64,000 nucleotides of DNA, from positions 454,728 through 518,727 of the forward strand of contig NZ_JH994110.1 of the NCBI RefSeq assembly GCF_000316195.1. Reading direction: 5' to 3'. The DNA is from Brachyspira hampsonii 30446. GTDB lineage: Bacteria; Spirochaetota; Brachyspiria; Brachyspirales; Brachyspiraceae. Within the stretch, counting starts at the first letter, position 1. Each line of letters starts with the position of its first letter. This document shows, piece by piece, positions 45,386 through 54,760 of the stretch. The notes below the pieces were generated by a model. That model was not told the DNA's origin, made no database searches, and saw nothing but the letters and a program-made list of their open reading frames with translations. The position numbers and the translations under genes were made by a program.

Positions 45386-46753
45386 GTGAGATTTTATGTT
45401 ACTCTGGTTTTGATTTTAATATTAAATATTTCTTTATATTCACAGGATACAAATTTAACAGATAATATTACAAATGGAACAAAAATATCTATAACTTTAG
45501 AAGATGCTCTAAATATGGCTTTTGATACTAGTAAAACATTAAAGCAGGCTGAATATGATGTAAGAATAGCACAAGTTCAAAAAGATGCATCTTTCTCTGA
45601 CTTATTTATGCCTTCTTTAACTATAAGCGGAGGATTAGATTTATCTGAATCTAAAGAATATTCTATCAGCAATAGAAATACAGGCGTTTATTCAAGTCCT
45701 GATACTTGGTCGGCTTCGGCTAGTTTATCAAAAACATTATTTACAGGATTTAAAAATTGGAATACAGATAGGGCTAGAGATGTTAATTTAAAAATGAAAA
45801 AGGATACATATTATGATGAAATGCTTAATGTGGATCTCGATACAAAATTAAATTTTTATAATACATTTGTAGCTCAGGAAAATTACAGAGTATATTTACA
45901 GCAGCAGCTTAATTACAGCAATAGAATGAGAGAGGCATATATAAAGTATAGAAACGGACAGGTTTCAGAATACGAATATTTAAATGCTAAGGTGCAATAT
46001 GAAACTACAAAACCTCAGGTTATAACTTTAAGCAATCAATATCAAAGTTTGAAATTGACATTTATCAGACAAATAGGTTTAACTAATATTGCTGATGATG
46101 TAGATTTAGTAGGTAATATATTGGATGCTACAAATATAGCATTGCCTGATATGGCTTATGATGATTTGCTTACTATTATAATGAATAATAATATAGAATT
46201 AAAAAATATGGCTAGCAATTTAGAAATGTTAGAGTATAATAGAAAGGTAGCAAGAAGTTATTTATGGCCTACATTGTCAGCGAGTGCTAATGTAGGTATT
46301 ACTACAGTAGATAAAGTAAAAATGGAGAACGGCACATTTACGAAAAATAGGGTTGGTGAATTTAGTTGGGGTGTAGGCTTTTCTTTGTCATATAGTCTTA
46401 ACTCTCTTTTGCCTTTTTCTTCTACAGCAAAGGCTGCTGAAGAAATTGAGCTTAGTATAAAGCAAATGGAAGTAAGCTATGATGAGTTAAGAGATACTAT
46501 AGAAATAAGCAGCCGGGATTTGATTTCTACAGCAAGATCTCAAGCGGTGAATTTGCAGTCTCAGGCAGAGAATGCCAGAACTGCAGCTTATGCTTTGCAA
46601 ATGGCACAAAGGCAGTATAGAGGCGGTACTATATCTACACTTGAACTTAGTGATGCCGAAATTACATATTTGAATGCACAGCTTGCATATTTGCAGGCTA
46701 TATATGATTATTTTTCAAGCACTTTACAAATATTAAAGCTTTTAGGTGCTTAA
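45386..46753 (+). CDS. TolC-family outer membrane efflux protein
   Basis: A 455-residue outer membrane channel of the TolC family, with signal peptide VTLVLILILNISLYSQ. Two coiled-coil OEP repeats start at ALNMAFDTSKTLKQAEYDV and near residue 270 (DLLTIIMNNNIELKNMASNL). It forms the exit duct of the tripartite pump with the next two genes. The start is GTG 45386, six bases after AGGAG. The ATG at 45381 is out of frame. Confidence 0.92.
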   Translation: MRFYVTLVLILILNISLYSQDTNLTDNITNGTKISITLEDALNMAFDTSKTLKQAEYDVRIAQVQKDASFSDLFMPSLTISGGLDLSESKEYSISNRNTGVYSSPDTWSASASLSKTLFTGFKNWNTDRARDVNLKMKKDTYYDEMLNVDLDTKLNFYNTFVAQENYRVYLQQQLNYSNRMREAYIKYRNGQVSEYEYLNAKVQYETTKPQVITLSNQYQSLKLTFIRQIGLTNIADDVDLVGNILDATNIALPDMAYDDLLTIIMNNNIELKNMASNLEMLEYNRKVARSYLWPTLSASANVGITTVDKVKMENGTFTKNRVGEFSWGVGFSLSYSLNSLLPFSSTAKAAEEIELSIKQMEVSYDELRDTIEISSRDLISTARSQAVNLQSQAENARTAAYALQMAQRQYRGGTISTLELSDAEITYLNAQLAYLQAIYDYFSSTLQILKLLGA

Positions 46754-46763
46754 GGAGATTATG

Positions 46764-48005
46764 ATGAGAAGAGTAAATATTATAGTATTATCAATTGTTT
46801 TAATTTTATCTTTTTTATCTGCTTCTTGTAAAAAGTCAGCAGTAGATTTAAAGAAAAAAGAGAACCCTATAAGTGTATTGGTAGCAGCACCTATAAAGCA
46901 GCATTTAGAAGAGTATTTAGATTTATCAGCTGAGATTAAGGCTATTAAAGAAGTAGAAATATCTTCTGATGTACCCGGAAAAATCGCAAGTATCTTAAAA
47001 TACGAAGGAAGTTTTGTTAATAAGGGAGACACTATAGCTTTAATAGACCGATTCGTAATAGGTGCAAACTATGCTTATGCTCCTGCAAGAACTCCTATTT
47101 CAGGATATGTTACCACTACATATATGGCAGCAGGTGCATCAATAGCCGCTTCTACGCCTATAGCAAATGTTGCTGATATCAGCCAATTAGAGGTAGAAAT
47201 ACAAGTTCCAGAGCGCTCCATTTCCGGAATAGAATTGGGCCAAAAAGTAATTATAAGAGTTCCTTCAGCTCCTAATAAAGAAATAGAAGCTGAGATAACA
47301 AAAAGAGATTATGCTGTTAATCCTTCTACCCGTACTTTAATGGTAAAAGCTCTGATAGATAATAAAGACAGACTTCTTTTACCTGGTATGTTTTCTGATG
47401 TTTCAATACTTTTGAATTCAGCTGATAATGTATTTGTTATACCAAACAGTGCTATGTTCAGTGATGATTTAGGTAAGAATTATATCTATGTTGTTAAAGA
47501 AGATAATTCAAATAATCCTCCGGCAGAAGTTCAGGCAGAAAATTCAACTAATGTTCAATACAGAGCATATACAAGAGAAGTTAATGTATTATTCACTTCT
47601 AAAGATAAAGTAGCTTTAAGCGGAGGACTTGAAGAAGGAGAAGAGGTAGTAATGTTCGGACGCGAATTCCTTAAAAATGGTTCATTAGTTAATAGAATAG
47701 AAAATGACCCTACTATATTGGAATATATTACACCTCAGGCTACAGCAGTTGCTTCAGCTAATACTAATCAAAATACAGTAGCAAATCAAACTACAGCAGT
47801 TAAAGAAGATACTGCTGCTGCTAAAACAACAACTGCATCTAAACCAGCAGCTTCTAGCACATCCAAACAAACAACAACTGCATCTAAGCCAGCTACTACT
47901 ACTGCTAAACAAACTACTACTACACCTAAAACAACAACCACTACTAATACATCAAAAACTGCAGATAATAGCAGTGATAATGGTATTTATTCTATTGGAG
48001 GTTAA
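46764..48005 (+). CDS. RND periplasmic adaptor lipoprotein, short form with Thr-rich tail
   Basis: A 413-residue membrane-fusion protein. The signal ends FLSASC, so it is lipid-anchored. The lipoyl half-motifs EISSDVPGKIASILKYEGSF and ISGYVTTTYMAAGASI are separated by only about a dozen residues, so the usual alpha-helical hairpin is missing, as in the Borrelia BesA adaptor. A beta-barrel domain follows. The last ~85 residues are a Thr/Ala/Lys/Pro low-complexity tail, an unusual addition. ATG 46764 lies six bases after AAGGAG. The TolC and RND genes flank it directly. Confidence 0.88.
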   Translation: MRRVNIIVLSIVLILSFLSASCKKSAVDLKKKENPISVLVAAPIKQHLEEYLDLSAEIKAIKEVEISSDVPGKIASILKYEGSFVNKGDTIALIDRFVIGANYAYAPARTPISGYVTTTYMAAGASIAASTPIANVADISQLEVEIQVPERSISGIELGQKVIIRVPSAPNKEIEAEITKRDYAVNPSTRTLMVKALIDNKDRLLLPGMFSDVSILLNSADNVFVIPNSAMFSDDLGKNYIYVVKEDNSNNPPAEVQAENSTNVQYRAYTREVNVLFTSKDKVALSGGLEEGEEVVMFGREFLKNGSLVNRIENDPTILEYITPQATAVASANTNQNTVANQTTAVKEDTAAAKTTTASKPAASSTSKQTTTASKPATTTAKQTTTTPKTTTTTNTSKTADNSSDNGIYSIGG

Positions 48006-48037
48006 TTATATATATTTAATTAAAGGAGCGATTTTTT

Positions 48038-51000
48038 ATGAGAAGTTTTATTGAACTAATAGTAAAAAGACCTGTTGCAGTTTTTATGGGAATTATTGCT
48101 GTAGTTATACTTGGTGCTGTAAGTCTTTCAAGGCTTCCTGTCGACTTTCTGCCCGACATGGAGCTTCCTTTTATTAGTATCAGAACTACTTATGATAATG
48201 CAGGTCCTGAAGAAGTAGAAAAATCTGTTTCTAAGATAATTGAAGGAGCTGTTTCATCAGTTAATAACATTAAAGAGGTGAGTTCTACTTCGGAAGAAGA
48301 GGACTCAAGAGTTTTTATTGAGTTTAACTGGGGCAGTGATTTAGCTTCTGCTACTGCTGATATAAGAGAGGCAATAGATAGAATAAGAAAATCGCTTCCT
48401 GATGATGCTGAAAGTCCTGCAGTTTATAAATTTTCTACTGACAATATTCCTGTTATGGAAATATCTTTTTATGGTACTGATAATTTAGCTGCTTTATATA
48501 ATTTGGTTGATAATCAAATATTAACTAGTATAGAGCAGGTAGGCGGCGTTGCTATGGCTGAAATCAGAGGAGGACTTAAAACTCAGATTAAAGTAGATGT
48601 GGATATGAATAGGCTTCAGGCTTACGGACTTGATATTAATACTATTGTAAGTACTTTAGCTACTGAAAATCAGAATATATCAGGCGGAGAGACTTATGAA
48701 GGCGTTTATAAATATACTTTAAGAACTACAGGAGAGTTTAAAACTGTTGATGATATAGGAAATGTTGTCGTAGCTTTAAAAACTAACAGTACACCTATAA
48801 GACTTAGAGAGCTGGCAACTATATATGAAGGCTATGATGAAGACGGAGATGTTATTAAAGTTAATGGTACTCCTGCTGTTAATGTTTCTATCAATAAAGA
48901 ATCCGGTGCTAATACAGTTGCCGTTTCTGATGGTATAAAGAAAAGACTTGCTACTCTTAATCTGCCTGAAGGTATAAAATATGAAGTGTTATTTAACAGT
49001 GCGGATAATGTTAATAATGCCATAAAAGGGGTTCTTGATACTGCTTGGCAGGGTGGTTTATTTGCTGTTATAATACTTATGCTTTATTTATGGAATGTTA
49101 GAACTGTACTAATCATAGCAATATCTATTCCTATGTCTATTATAGTTACATTTACTTTGATGTATTTCTTTGGAACTACTTTAAATATTATTTCACTATC
49201 AGGTCTTGTACTTGGTATCGGTATGATGGTTGATAACTCTATTGTTGTACTTGAAAATATATTCTTCTATAGAAATAACGGATACGGTAAATATTCATCT
49301 GCTATAGATGGTACTTCTACTGTAGCTCTTGCGATATCTGCTTCTACTCTTACTACAATAGCAGTATTCTTACCTTTCCTTTTTGTAGAAGGTCAGACCG
49401 GTCAGATGTTTAGAGACTTATGTATTACTGTTACTGTTTCTATGATAGCTTCTTTGGCTGTAGCTTTAACTATTGTACCTATGCTTGGAGCTAGACTTGT
49501 AACTACTAAAAAATCTAAATTCTTATCTAAATTTGAAGATTTCTTTGATAAGCATTTTCACTCAAAAGTTAATTATGTATATGAGAAAATATTAACTTAT
49601 TCAGTTCATCATAAAAACAGAGTATTAATTCCTGTTATAACTATAGTATTTACTGTAATTATTGTTGGATTAATCTTTATAGGTAAAGAGGGTTTCCCTG
49701 AGTCTGATGAAGGACAGTTTAGAGCTAGTATTACTATGCCTATAGGTACTAGAAAAGAACAGACAGGTACTTTTATTGACAGAATGAGAAAAGATGTAGA
49801 AGAGGTTGTTGGAAAAGATTTAAGCAGAATTCAGACTAGAGCGAGATCCGGTTCTGATGCCAATAAAGGTGAAATAAGAGCTAAACTTATAGATAAATCT
49901 GACGGAAGAACTATGGAGACTGCTGAATATGTTGAGCTTGTGAGAAAAAAATTGGCAAGCTATCCTGCTACAATTAATGTGGATTTAGTAAGCAGTATGA
50001 GAGGAGGTGGAAATAGTGATTCCAGCGGTATTGATATAGATATAGTTGGTGAAGATTTAACTAGAGCCAGAGAGCTTGCTAATAATGTAATAGCAGCATT
50101 ACAGGATGTTCCAGGACTTAGAGATGTTCGTTTGAAAAAAAGTGATGCAAGTCCGGAACTTAATGTTACTGTTAATAGAGATTTAGCTTCTAAAATGGGA
50201 CTTAATATAAATACTGTTGCAAACTCCATTAAAACAAGTTTCGGAGGTACTACTGCCACTAGAATGACTCCGGATAATTCTGATGTTACTGATATTGATG
50301 TTATAGTGAGATTAAATGAAAGAGACAGAATCAATATAGATGATGTTAATAGAATGCTTATACCAACTCCTGCTGGAATGGTTCCTGTATCTGCTATAGC
50401 AAATGTTGATAAAAGTTTTGCCCCTTCAGAAATAGAGAGAAAAAATGACAGCAGAATAACTTCAATCACTGCCTCAGGTTACGGAAGACCTATGAATCAG
50501 ATAATGACTGATGTACAGGCTGCTATTAATGAAAAAGTATTCTTACCTTCTGGTTTTTCAATAGTTTATTCAGGAGATTATGAAGATATGAATGAGGCAT
50601 TTGGACAGCTTATACAGGCTTTATTCTTAGCTTTAGTATTAGTTTATGCTATTATGGCAAGTCAGTTTGAATCTTATATAGCTCCTTTTGTTATTGCTCT
50701 TGCTATACCTTTTGGTTTTGCAGGATCTCTTACATTATTATTTGTTACAGGACAGACTTTGAGTGTATACAGCGGTATTGGGGTTATAGTTCTTATTGGT
50801 ATAGTAGTTAATAATGGTATTGTACTTATTGACTATATGAATCAGCTTATGCATGAGAAAAAGATTAATGGTGATAAAGCTGCTTTAATAGCAGGTCCTA
50901 GAAGATTAAGACCTGTACTTATGACTTCACTTACTACAATATTAGGTCTTCTTCCTATGGCATTATCAAGCGGAGAAGGTAATGAGATGTATCAGCCTTT

Positions 51001-51178
51001 ATCATTAGCAGTTCTTGGAGGACTAACAGTTTCTACTATGTTTACTCTTGTTATAGTACCTACTGTTTATGCTGCTATTAGAAACAGAATACCTCTTAAA
51101 GATTATGATGCTAAAGATTTGGCTAGTGTTGAAACAGGAACAGGTATTGATGATGCTTTAAGCACTCCGGGTAAATAA
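48038..51178 (+). CDS. RND multidrug efflux transporter (AcrB/HAE1 family)
   Basis: A 1046-residue inner membrane proton-driven exporter. The family-typical start VKRPVAVFMGIIAVVILG, the TM4 proton-relay Asp pair in GIGMMVDNSIVVLENI, the large periplasmic porter domains and the repeat half with GIGVIVLIGIVVNNGIVLID are present. It looks full length and intact. With the TolC and adaptor genes it forms one operon and would export drugs or bile-type toxicants. Specificity is not evident. Confidence 0.95.
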   Translation: MRSFIELIVKRPVAVFMGIIAVVILGAVSLSRLPVDFLPDMELPFISIRTTYDNAGPEEVEKSVSKIIEGAVSSVNNIKEVSSTSEEEDSRVFIEFNWGSDLASATADIREAIDRIRKSLPDDAESPAVYKFSTDNIPVMEISFYGTDNLAALYNLVDNQILTSIEQVGGVAMAEIRGGLKTQIKVDVDMNRLQAYGLDINTIVSTLATENQNISGGETYEGVYKYTLRTTGEFKTVDDIGNVVVALKTNSTPIRLRELATIYEGYDEDGDVIKVNGTPAVNVSINKESGANTVAVSDGIKKRLATLNLPEGIKYEVLFNSADNVNNAIKGVLDTAWQGGLFAVIILMLYLWNVRTVLIIAISIPMSIIVTFTLMYFFGTTLNIISLSGLVLGIGMMVDNSIVVLENIFFYRNNGYGKYSSAIDGTSTVALAISASTLTTIAVFLPFLFVEGQTGQMFRDLCITVTVSMIASLAVALTIVPMLGARLVTTKKSKFLSKFEDFFDKHFHSKVNYVYEKILTYSVHHKNRVLIPVITIVFTVIIVGLIFIGKEGFPESDEGQFRASITMPIGTRKEQTGTFIDRMRKDVEEVVGKDLSRIQTRARSGSDANKGEIRAKLIDKSDGRTMETAEYVELVRKKLASYPATINVDLVSSMRGGGNSDSSGIDIDIVGEDLTRARELANNVIAALQDVPGLRDVRLKKSDASPELNVTVNRDLASKMGLNINTVANSIKTSFGGTTATRMTPDNSDVTDIDVIVRLNERDRINIDDVNRMLIPTPAGMVPVSAIANVDKSFAPSEIERKNDSRITSITASGYGRPMNQIMTDVQAAINEKVFLPSGFSIVYSGDYEDMNEAFGQLIQALFLALVLVYAIMASQFESYIAPFVIALAIPFGFAGSLTLLFVTGQTLSVYSGIGVIVLIGIVVNNGIVLIDYMNQLMHEKKINGDKAALIAGPRRLRPVLMTSLTTILGLLPMALSSGEGNEMYQPLSLAVLGGLTVSTMFTLVIVPTVYAAIRNRIPLKDYDAKDLASVETGTGIDDALSTPGK

Positions 51179-51198
51179 TAGATAAACATAAATAAAAA

Positions 51199-51239
51199 AT
51201 AGAGAGCTTAAGTTATAATACTTAAGCTCTCTATTTTTA
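51199..51239 (+). terminator. Terminator of the RND efflux operon
   Basis: A perfect 14-bp stem (ATAGAGAGCTTAAG 51199-51212 / CTTAAGCTCTCTAT 51221-51234) followed by TTTTT. Confidence 0.93.
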
Positions 51240-51273
51240 TATAAGAATTAATTTAAATCAATTTTTTATTTAA

Positions 51274-51773
51274 TTATTTTCTCCAGTCTGATTTAATTGT
51301 CACTTTAATTGTAATTTGTTTATCAGGATCGACTGTAAAATATTCATCCCAACCAGATTCAGCAAATTTATCATTAACATTTTTAGGAGTTAATTTTATA
51401 GTAGTAGTTGCATTTTGTTCTCCATCTGTAGTTATTATTGGTGCAGTTACTTCATAATTAATTTTACTATTTGGTATGGCAGCAAAAGCATTATCTAATC
51501 CTTTCTTTATTGAGTCAGCTGTAAAATAATCATTAGAAATGCTAATCTCTGAAGGAGAACTTGGATCCGTATTTAATATAATGAATATAAATTCATATGC
51601 TTTAATTCCCCATTTTGTGATATTGGGCTATCATTATTAATATTATTTAATTCTTCTTCCAGCATATCCATTGTTATTGTAGTACCTGTTGCTGTACTGT
51701 CAGTTGTGTTATTTTTACAGCTTACAGCAAGTGCTAAAACTAACATTAAAGATAAAATGAGCTTATTTTTCAT
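51274..51773 (-). pseudogene. Frameshifted lipoprotein gene
   Basis: ATG 51773 opens a lipoprotein (MKNKLILSLMLVLALAVSC) whose frame ends at 51573 after 66 codons. Another frame continues the protein without a break: ITKWGIKAYEFIFIILNTD, then DYFTADSIKKGLDNAF, ending TIKVTIKSDWRK at a stop at 51274-51276. A one-base loss in the CCC run on the coding strand (51625-51627) explains the shift. The total length is 500 bp, one short of a 166-codon gene with its stop. I do not recognise a family. Sequencing error is the alternative. Confidence 0.8.
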
Positions 51774-52304
51774 TAATATTTCTCCTTTTTTTAAAAATAA
51801 ATTTGTTCTATTATGAATTATTTATTTTAGAAATAAACTATTTATAGTTCTATTTTTGCTATAAACTATAAAAAGTTATGAATAAATTAATAGATATTTT
51901 AAATGTGTAACTTATAATTTTATTTTATGATGCTAAATAATATTATATGTAATTAAAATAAATTGAATCTTTAATTAAGTATATTTAAGATAAAGTTATG
52001 AATTTTAAGATTAGAGTTAATAAAGTGTTAACAGATTATGTTTTGAAGTTAATATTTTATATATTTTTATTTGCAGTAAAAAATGTAATATTATTTAAAG
52101 TATATAAAAATATCTTATCACTTTATTTAAAATTTTTTATGTATAAAAAAATTAAACTTTCGACTAAATTGTTAAAACATACAAAAGTTATAAAATACCA
52201 TTGCAATAAATAAGAAATAGTTATATGTTTCTTTAACTAGTCATTTAAATTTTTGTTTAAAATCTAATAGTTAGATAAAAAATCTAATAAGGACTTAAAG
52301 GAAT
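51774..52304. other. Intergenic region, 531 bp
   Basis: AT-rich region between the frameshifted lipoprotein and the decarboxylase operon. A 71-codon frame at 51998-52213 has no ribosome site and low-complexity content, and I do not believe it. No RNA gene was seen. Confidence 0.5.
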
Positions 52305-53849
52305 ATGCAAGAAAAAATCAATGAATTAAGAAAAAGAAAAGAGAAAATAGAAGAAGGCGGCGGCAAGGAAAAAAACGAAGAGCGTCATAAAAAGGGTAAA
52401 TTAACAGCAAGAGAGCGTATATTACAGCTTTTAGACGAAGGTACTTTCTGCGAGATAGATGCTTTTATAGAGCATAGATGCAGTGATTTCGGTATGGAAA
52501 AAAATAAAGTTGCCGGAGAAGGTGTAGTTACAGGATACGGTAAAATTAACGGAAGACAGGTATGTATATATGCTCAGGACTTTACTGTTATAGGCGGTTC
52601 TTTAGGACAAATGCATGCTGCTAAAATTTGTAAAGTACAGGAGATGGCTATAAAATTAGGCTGTCCTTGTATAGGTATTAATGATTCAGGCGGAGCTAGA
52701 ATACAGGAAGGTATTGACTCATTAAGAGGATACGGTGATATTTTCTACAGAAATGTTCAGGCTTCAGGAGTTATACCTCAGATATGTATTATAATGGGAC
52801 CTTGTGCAGGAGGTGCTGTTTATTCGCCTGCCTTGATGGATTTTATATTTATGACTGATAAAGGTTCCAATATGTTTATAACAGGTCCTCAGGTAGTAAA
52901 AGCTGTAACAGGAGAACAGGTTTCTGCTGAAGAGCTTGGAGGAGCTTATGTTCATAGCAAAACTTCTGGCGTTGCTTCTATGATGTTCCCTGATGAGGTT
53001 TCTACTTTGGAAGGTGTAAAAACATTACTTTCTTATATACCGCAGAATAATTTAGAGGATGTGCCTTTAAATAATACAGATGATGATCCTAACAGAGCAG
53101 ATGAAGAATTATCTAATGTTCTTCCAGACAGCCCTAATAAACCTTATGACATTAAAGAAATTATTAAAAGAGTAGTTGATAACGGAGAGTTTTTTGAACT
53201 TCAGCCTTTATTTGCTACTAATATAGTTATATGTTTTGCTCGTCTTGATGGAAAGTCTGTTGGTATAATAGCTAATCAGCCTAATTCTATGGCAGGCGTA
53301 CTTGATATTAATGCTGCTGATAAAGCTGCAAGATTTATTCGCTTCTGTGATAGTTTTAATATTCCTCTTATCACATTAGTTGATACTGCAGGATATTTAC
53401 CAGGTGTTGCTCAGGAGCATAATGGTGTTATTAGACATGGTGCTAAACTTTTATATGCTTACTCGGAGGCTACTGCACCTAAAATTACTCTTATAATAAG
53501 AAAATCTTACGGCGGAGCTTATATAGCTATGTGTTCTAAACATTTGGGTGCTGATATGGTTTATGCTTGGCCTTCTGCTGAGATTGCGGTTATGGGACCA
53601 GATGGTGCTGCTAATATCATATTTAAAAAAGAAATAGATAAAGCTGATGACCCTAAAAAAGTAAGAGCTGAAAAAATAGAAGAGTATAAAAAAGAGTTTG
53701 CTAATCCTTACAGAGCTGCTGTAAGAGGTTATGTAGATGATATCATAGAGCCTGAATATACTAGAAGTTATTTGATTAATGCTTTGCATCTTTTAAAAAG
53801 CAAGAGAGAAACAAGACTTCCTAGAAAACATGGCAATATACCTCTATAA
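52305..53849 (+). CDS. mmdA: Methylmalonyl-CoA (acyl-CoA) decarboxylase, carboxyltransferase alpha subunit
   Basis: A 514-residue carboxyltransferase with two crotonase-fold halves. The substrate-binding blocks NDSGGARIQEGIDSL, GPCAGGAVYSPALMDF and the C-terminal DTAGYLPGVAQE and IRKSYGGAYIAM fit the propionyl/methylmalonyl-CoA branch. It moves the carboxyl group from the acyl-CoA to biotin on the MmdC-like carrier. The following genes encode OadG-, biotin- and OadB-like subunits in the Propionigenium order A-D-C-B. Glutaconyl-CoA is a possible alternative substrate. Confidence 0.92.
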   Translation: MQEKINELRKRKEKIEEGGGKEKNEERHKKGKLTARERILQLLDEGTFCEIDAFIEHRCSDFGMEKNKVAGEGVVTGYGKINGRQVCIYAQDFTVIGGSLGQMHAAKICKVQEMAIKLGCPCIGINDSGGARIQEGIDSLRGYGDIFYRNVQASGVIPQICIIMGPCAGGAVYSPALMDFIFMTDKGSNMFITGPQVVKAVTGEQVSAEELGGAYVHSKTSGVASMMFPDEVSTLEGVKTLLSYIPQNNLEDVPLNNTDDDPNRADEELSNVLPDSPNKPYDIKEIIKRVVDNGEFFELQPLFATNIVICFARLDGKSVGIIANQPNSMAGVLDINAADKAARFIRFCDSFNIPLITLVDTAGYLPGVAQEHNGVIRHGAKLLYAYSEATAPKITLIIRKSYGGAYIAMCSKHLGADMVYAWPSAEIAVMGPDGAANIIFKKEIDKADDPKKVRAEKIEEYKKEFANPYRAAVRGYVDDIIEPEYTRSYLINALHLLKSKRETRLPRKHGNIPL

Positions 53850-53880
53850 AATTTAATTTTAAATAATTAAGGAGAATTAA

Positions 53881-54201
53881 ATGGAACATAATGCAGCTAT
53901 TACAATATTCGGTATAATGTCTGTTTTTATAGTTGCTTTAGTTTTTTATATATTGTCTTTAGTTTTGGGAATGATTTTCAAAACTAGGAATATAAAGAAA
54001 GAAGAAGAAATTATAAAAGTAGTAGAGGAAAGTAAAAGTAAAGAAGAGGATTTAATAGATGATACTGAACTTGTGGCAGTGTTAACCGCTTCAATATCAG
54101 CTTATACAGGTATGTCCAATAATAAATTTATTATTACATCTATTAAAGAGTCTAAAACTCCTATATGGGGAATGGTTGACAGAGTAAATAAATTAAAATG
54201 A
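53881..54201 (+). CDS. mmdD: Sodium-pumping decarboxylase gamma/delta subunit (OadG/MmdD)
   Basis: A 106-residue protein. One N-terminal transmembrane helix (VFIVALVFYILSLVLGMIF) is followed by an acidic stretch and a conserved tail (AVLTASISAYTG ... WGMVDRVNKLK), as in OadG/MmdD proteins that hold the membrane complex together. It starts 31 bp after mmdA with AAGGAG upstream. Confidence 0.85.
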   Translation: MEHNAAITIFGIMSVFIVALVFYILSLVLGMIFKTRNIKKEEEIIKVVEESKSKEEDLIDDTELVAVLTASISAYTGMSNNKFIITSIKESKTPIWGMVDRVNKLK

Positions 54202-54340
54202 TAATTTATTAATATAAAAAAATAGTTAGCTTAAAAAAGCTTTATATTTTTATTAATAAAAAATTGATAGTCTTATAACTAAAGTTGTTATAGATTAGAA
54301 TATTATAAATATATAAAAATATTTTGTGGAGAATAATATT

Positions 54341-54745
54341 ATGACTAAGCAATATAAAATCACAGTTAATGGAAAAACTTATGATGTATCAGTAGAGGAG
54401 GTAAGAGCTGTAGCTTCAAATAAAACAGTATCTACTATAGTTAATGCTCCGGTAAATACAGCAAAACCTGTTGCAGAATCAAAACCGGCACCAGCTCCAG
54501 CAGCTCCTGCTCCTGCTCCTATAGATGAAAATGCTATATCAATAAAAGCTCCTATGCCTGGTACTATAGTATCATTTAATGTTGCGGTAGGAGATAAAAT
54601 TAATGAAGGTCAGGTTGTAGCTATATTAGAAGCTATGAAAATGGAAAATGAAATAGTATCTCCTGCTTCTGGAGAGGTAAAATCTATACATGTTGAAAAG
54701 GGTTCTTCAGTTGTAGATGGTCAGGTTATATTACAAATTAAGTAA
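54341..54745 (+). CDS. mmdC: Biotin carboxyl carrier subunit (MmdC-like)
   Basis: A 134-residue biotin carrier. A small N-terminal domain, an Ala/Pro linker (APAPAAPAPAPI) and a lipoyl-type domain follow. The biotinylated lysine is in EAMKMEN, near the C-terminus. It shuttles carboxyl groups from MmdA to the MmdB pump. ATG 54341 is preferred over the GTG at 54326, which lies on the GGAG site itself. Confidence 0.92.
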   Translation: MTKQYKITVNGKTYDVSVEEVRAVASNKTVSTIVNAPVNTAKPVAESKPAPAPAAPAPAPIDENAISIKAPMPGTIVSFNVAVGDKINEGQVVAILEAMKMENEIVSPASGEVKSIHVEKGSSVVDGQVILQIK

Positions 54746-54760
54746 TATAAAGGGGTAAAT

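Noticed and set aside
51998-52213. A 71-codon frame on the plus strand
   Set aside because: No ribosome site, low-complexity Lys/Ile/Phe content typical of chance frames in AT-rich DNA.
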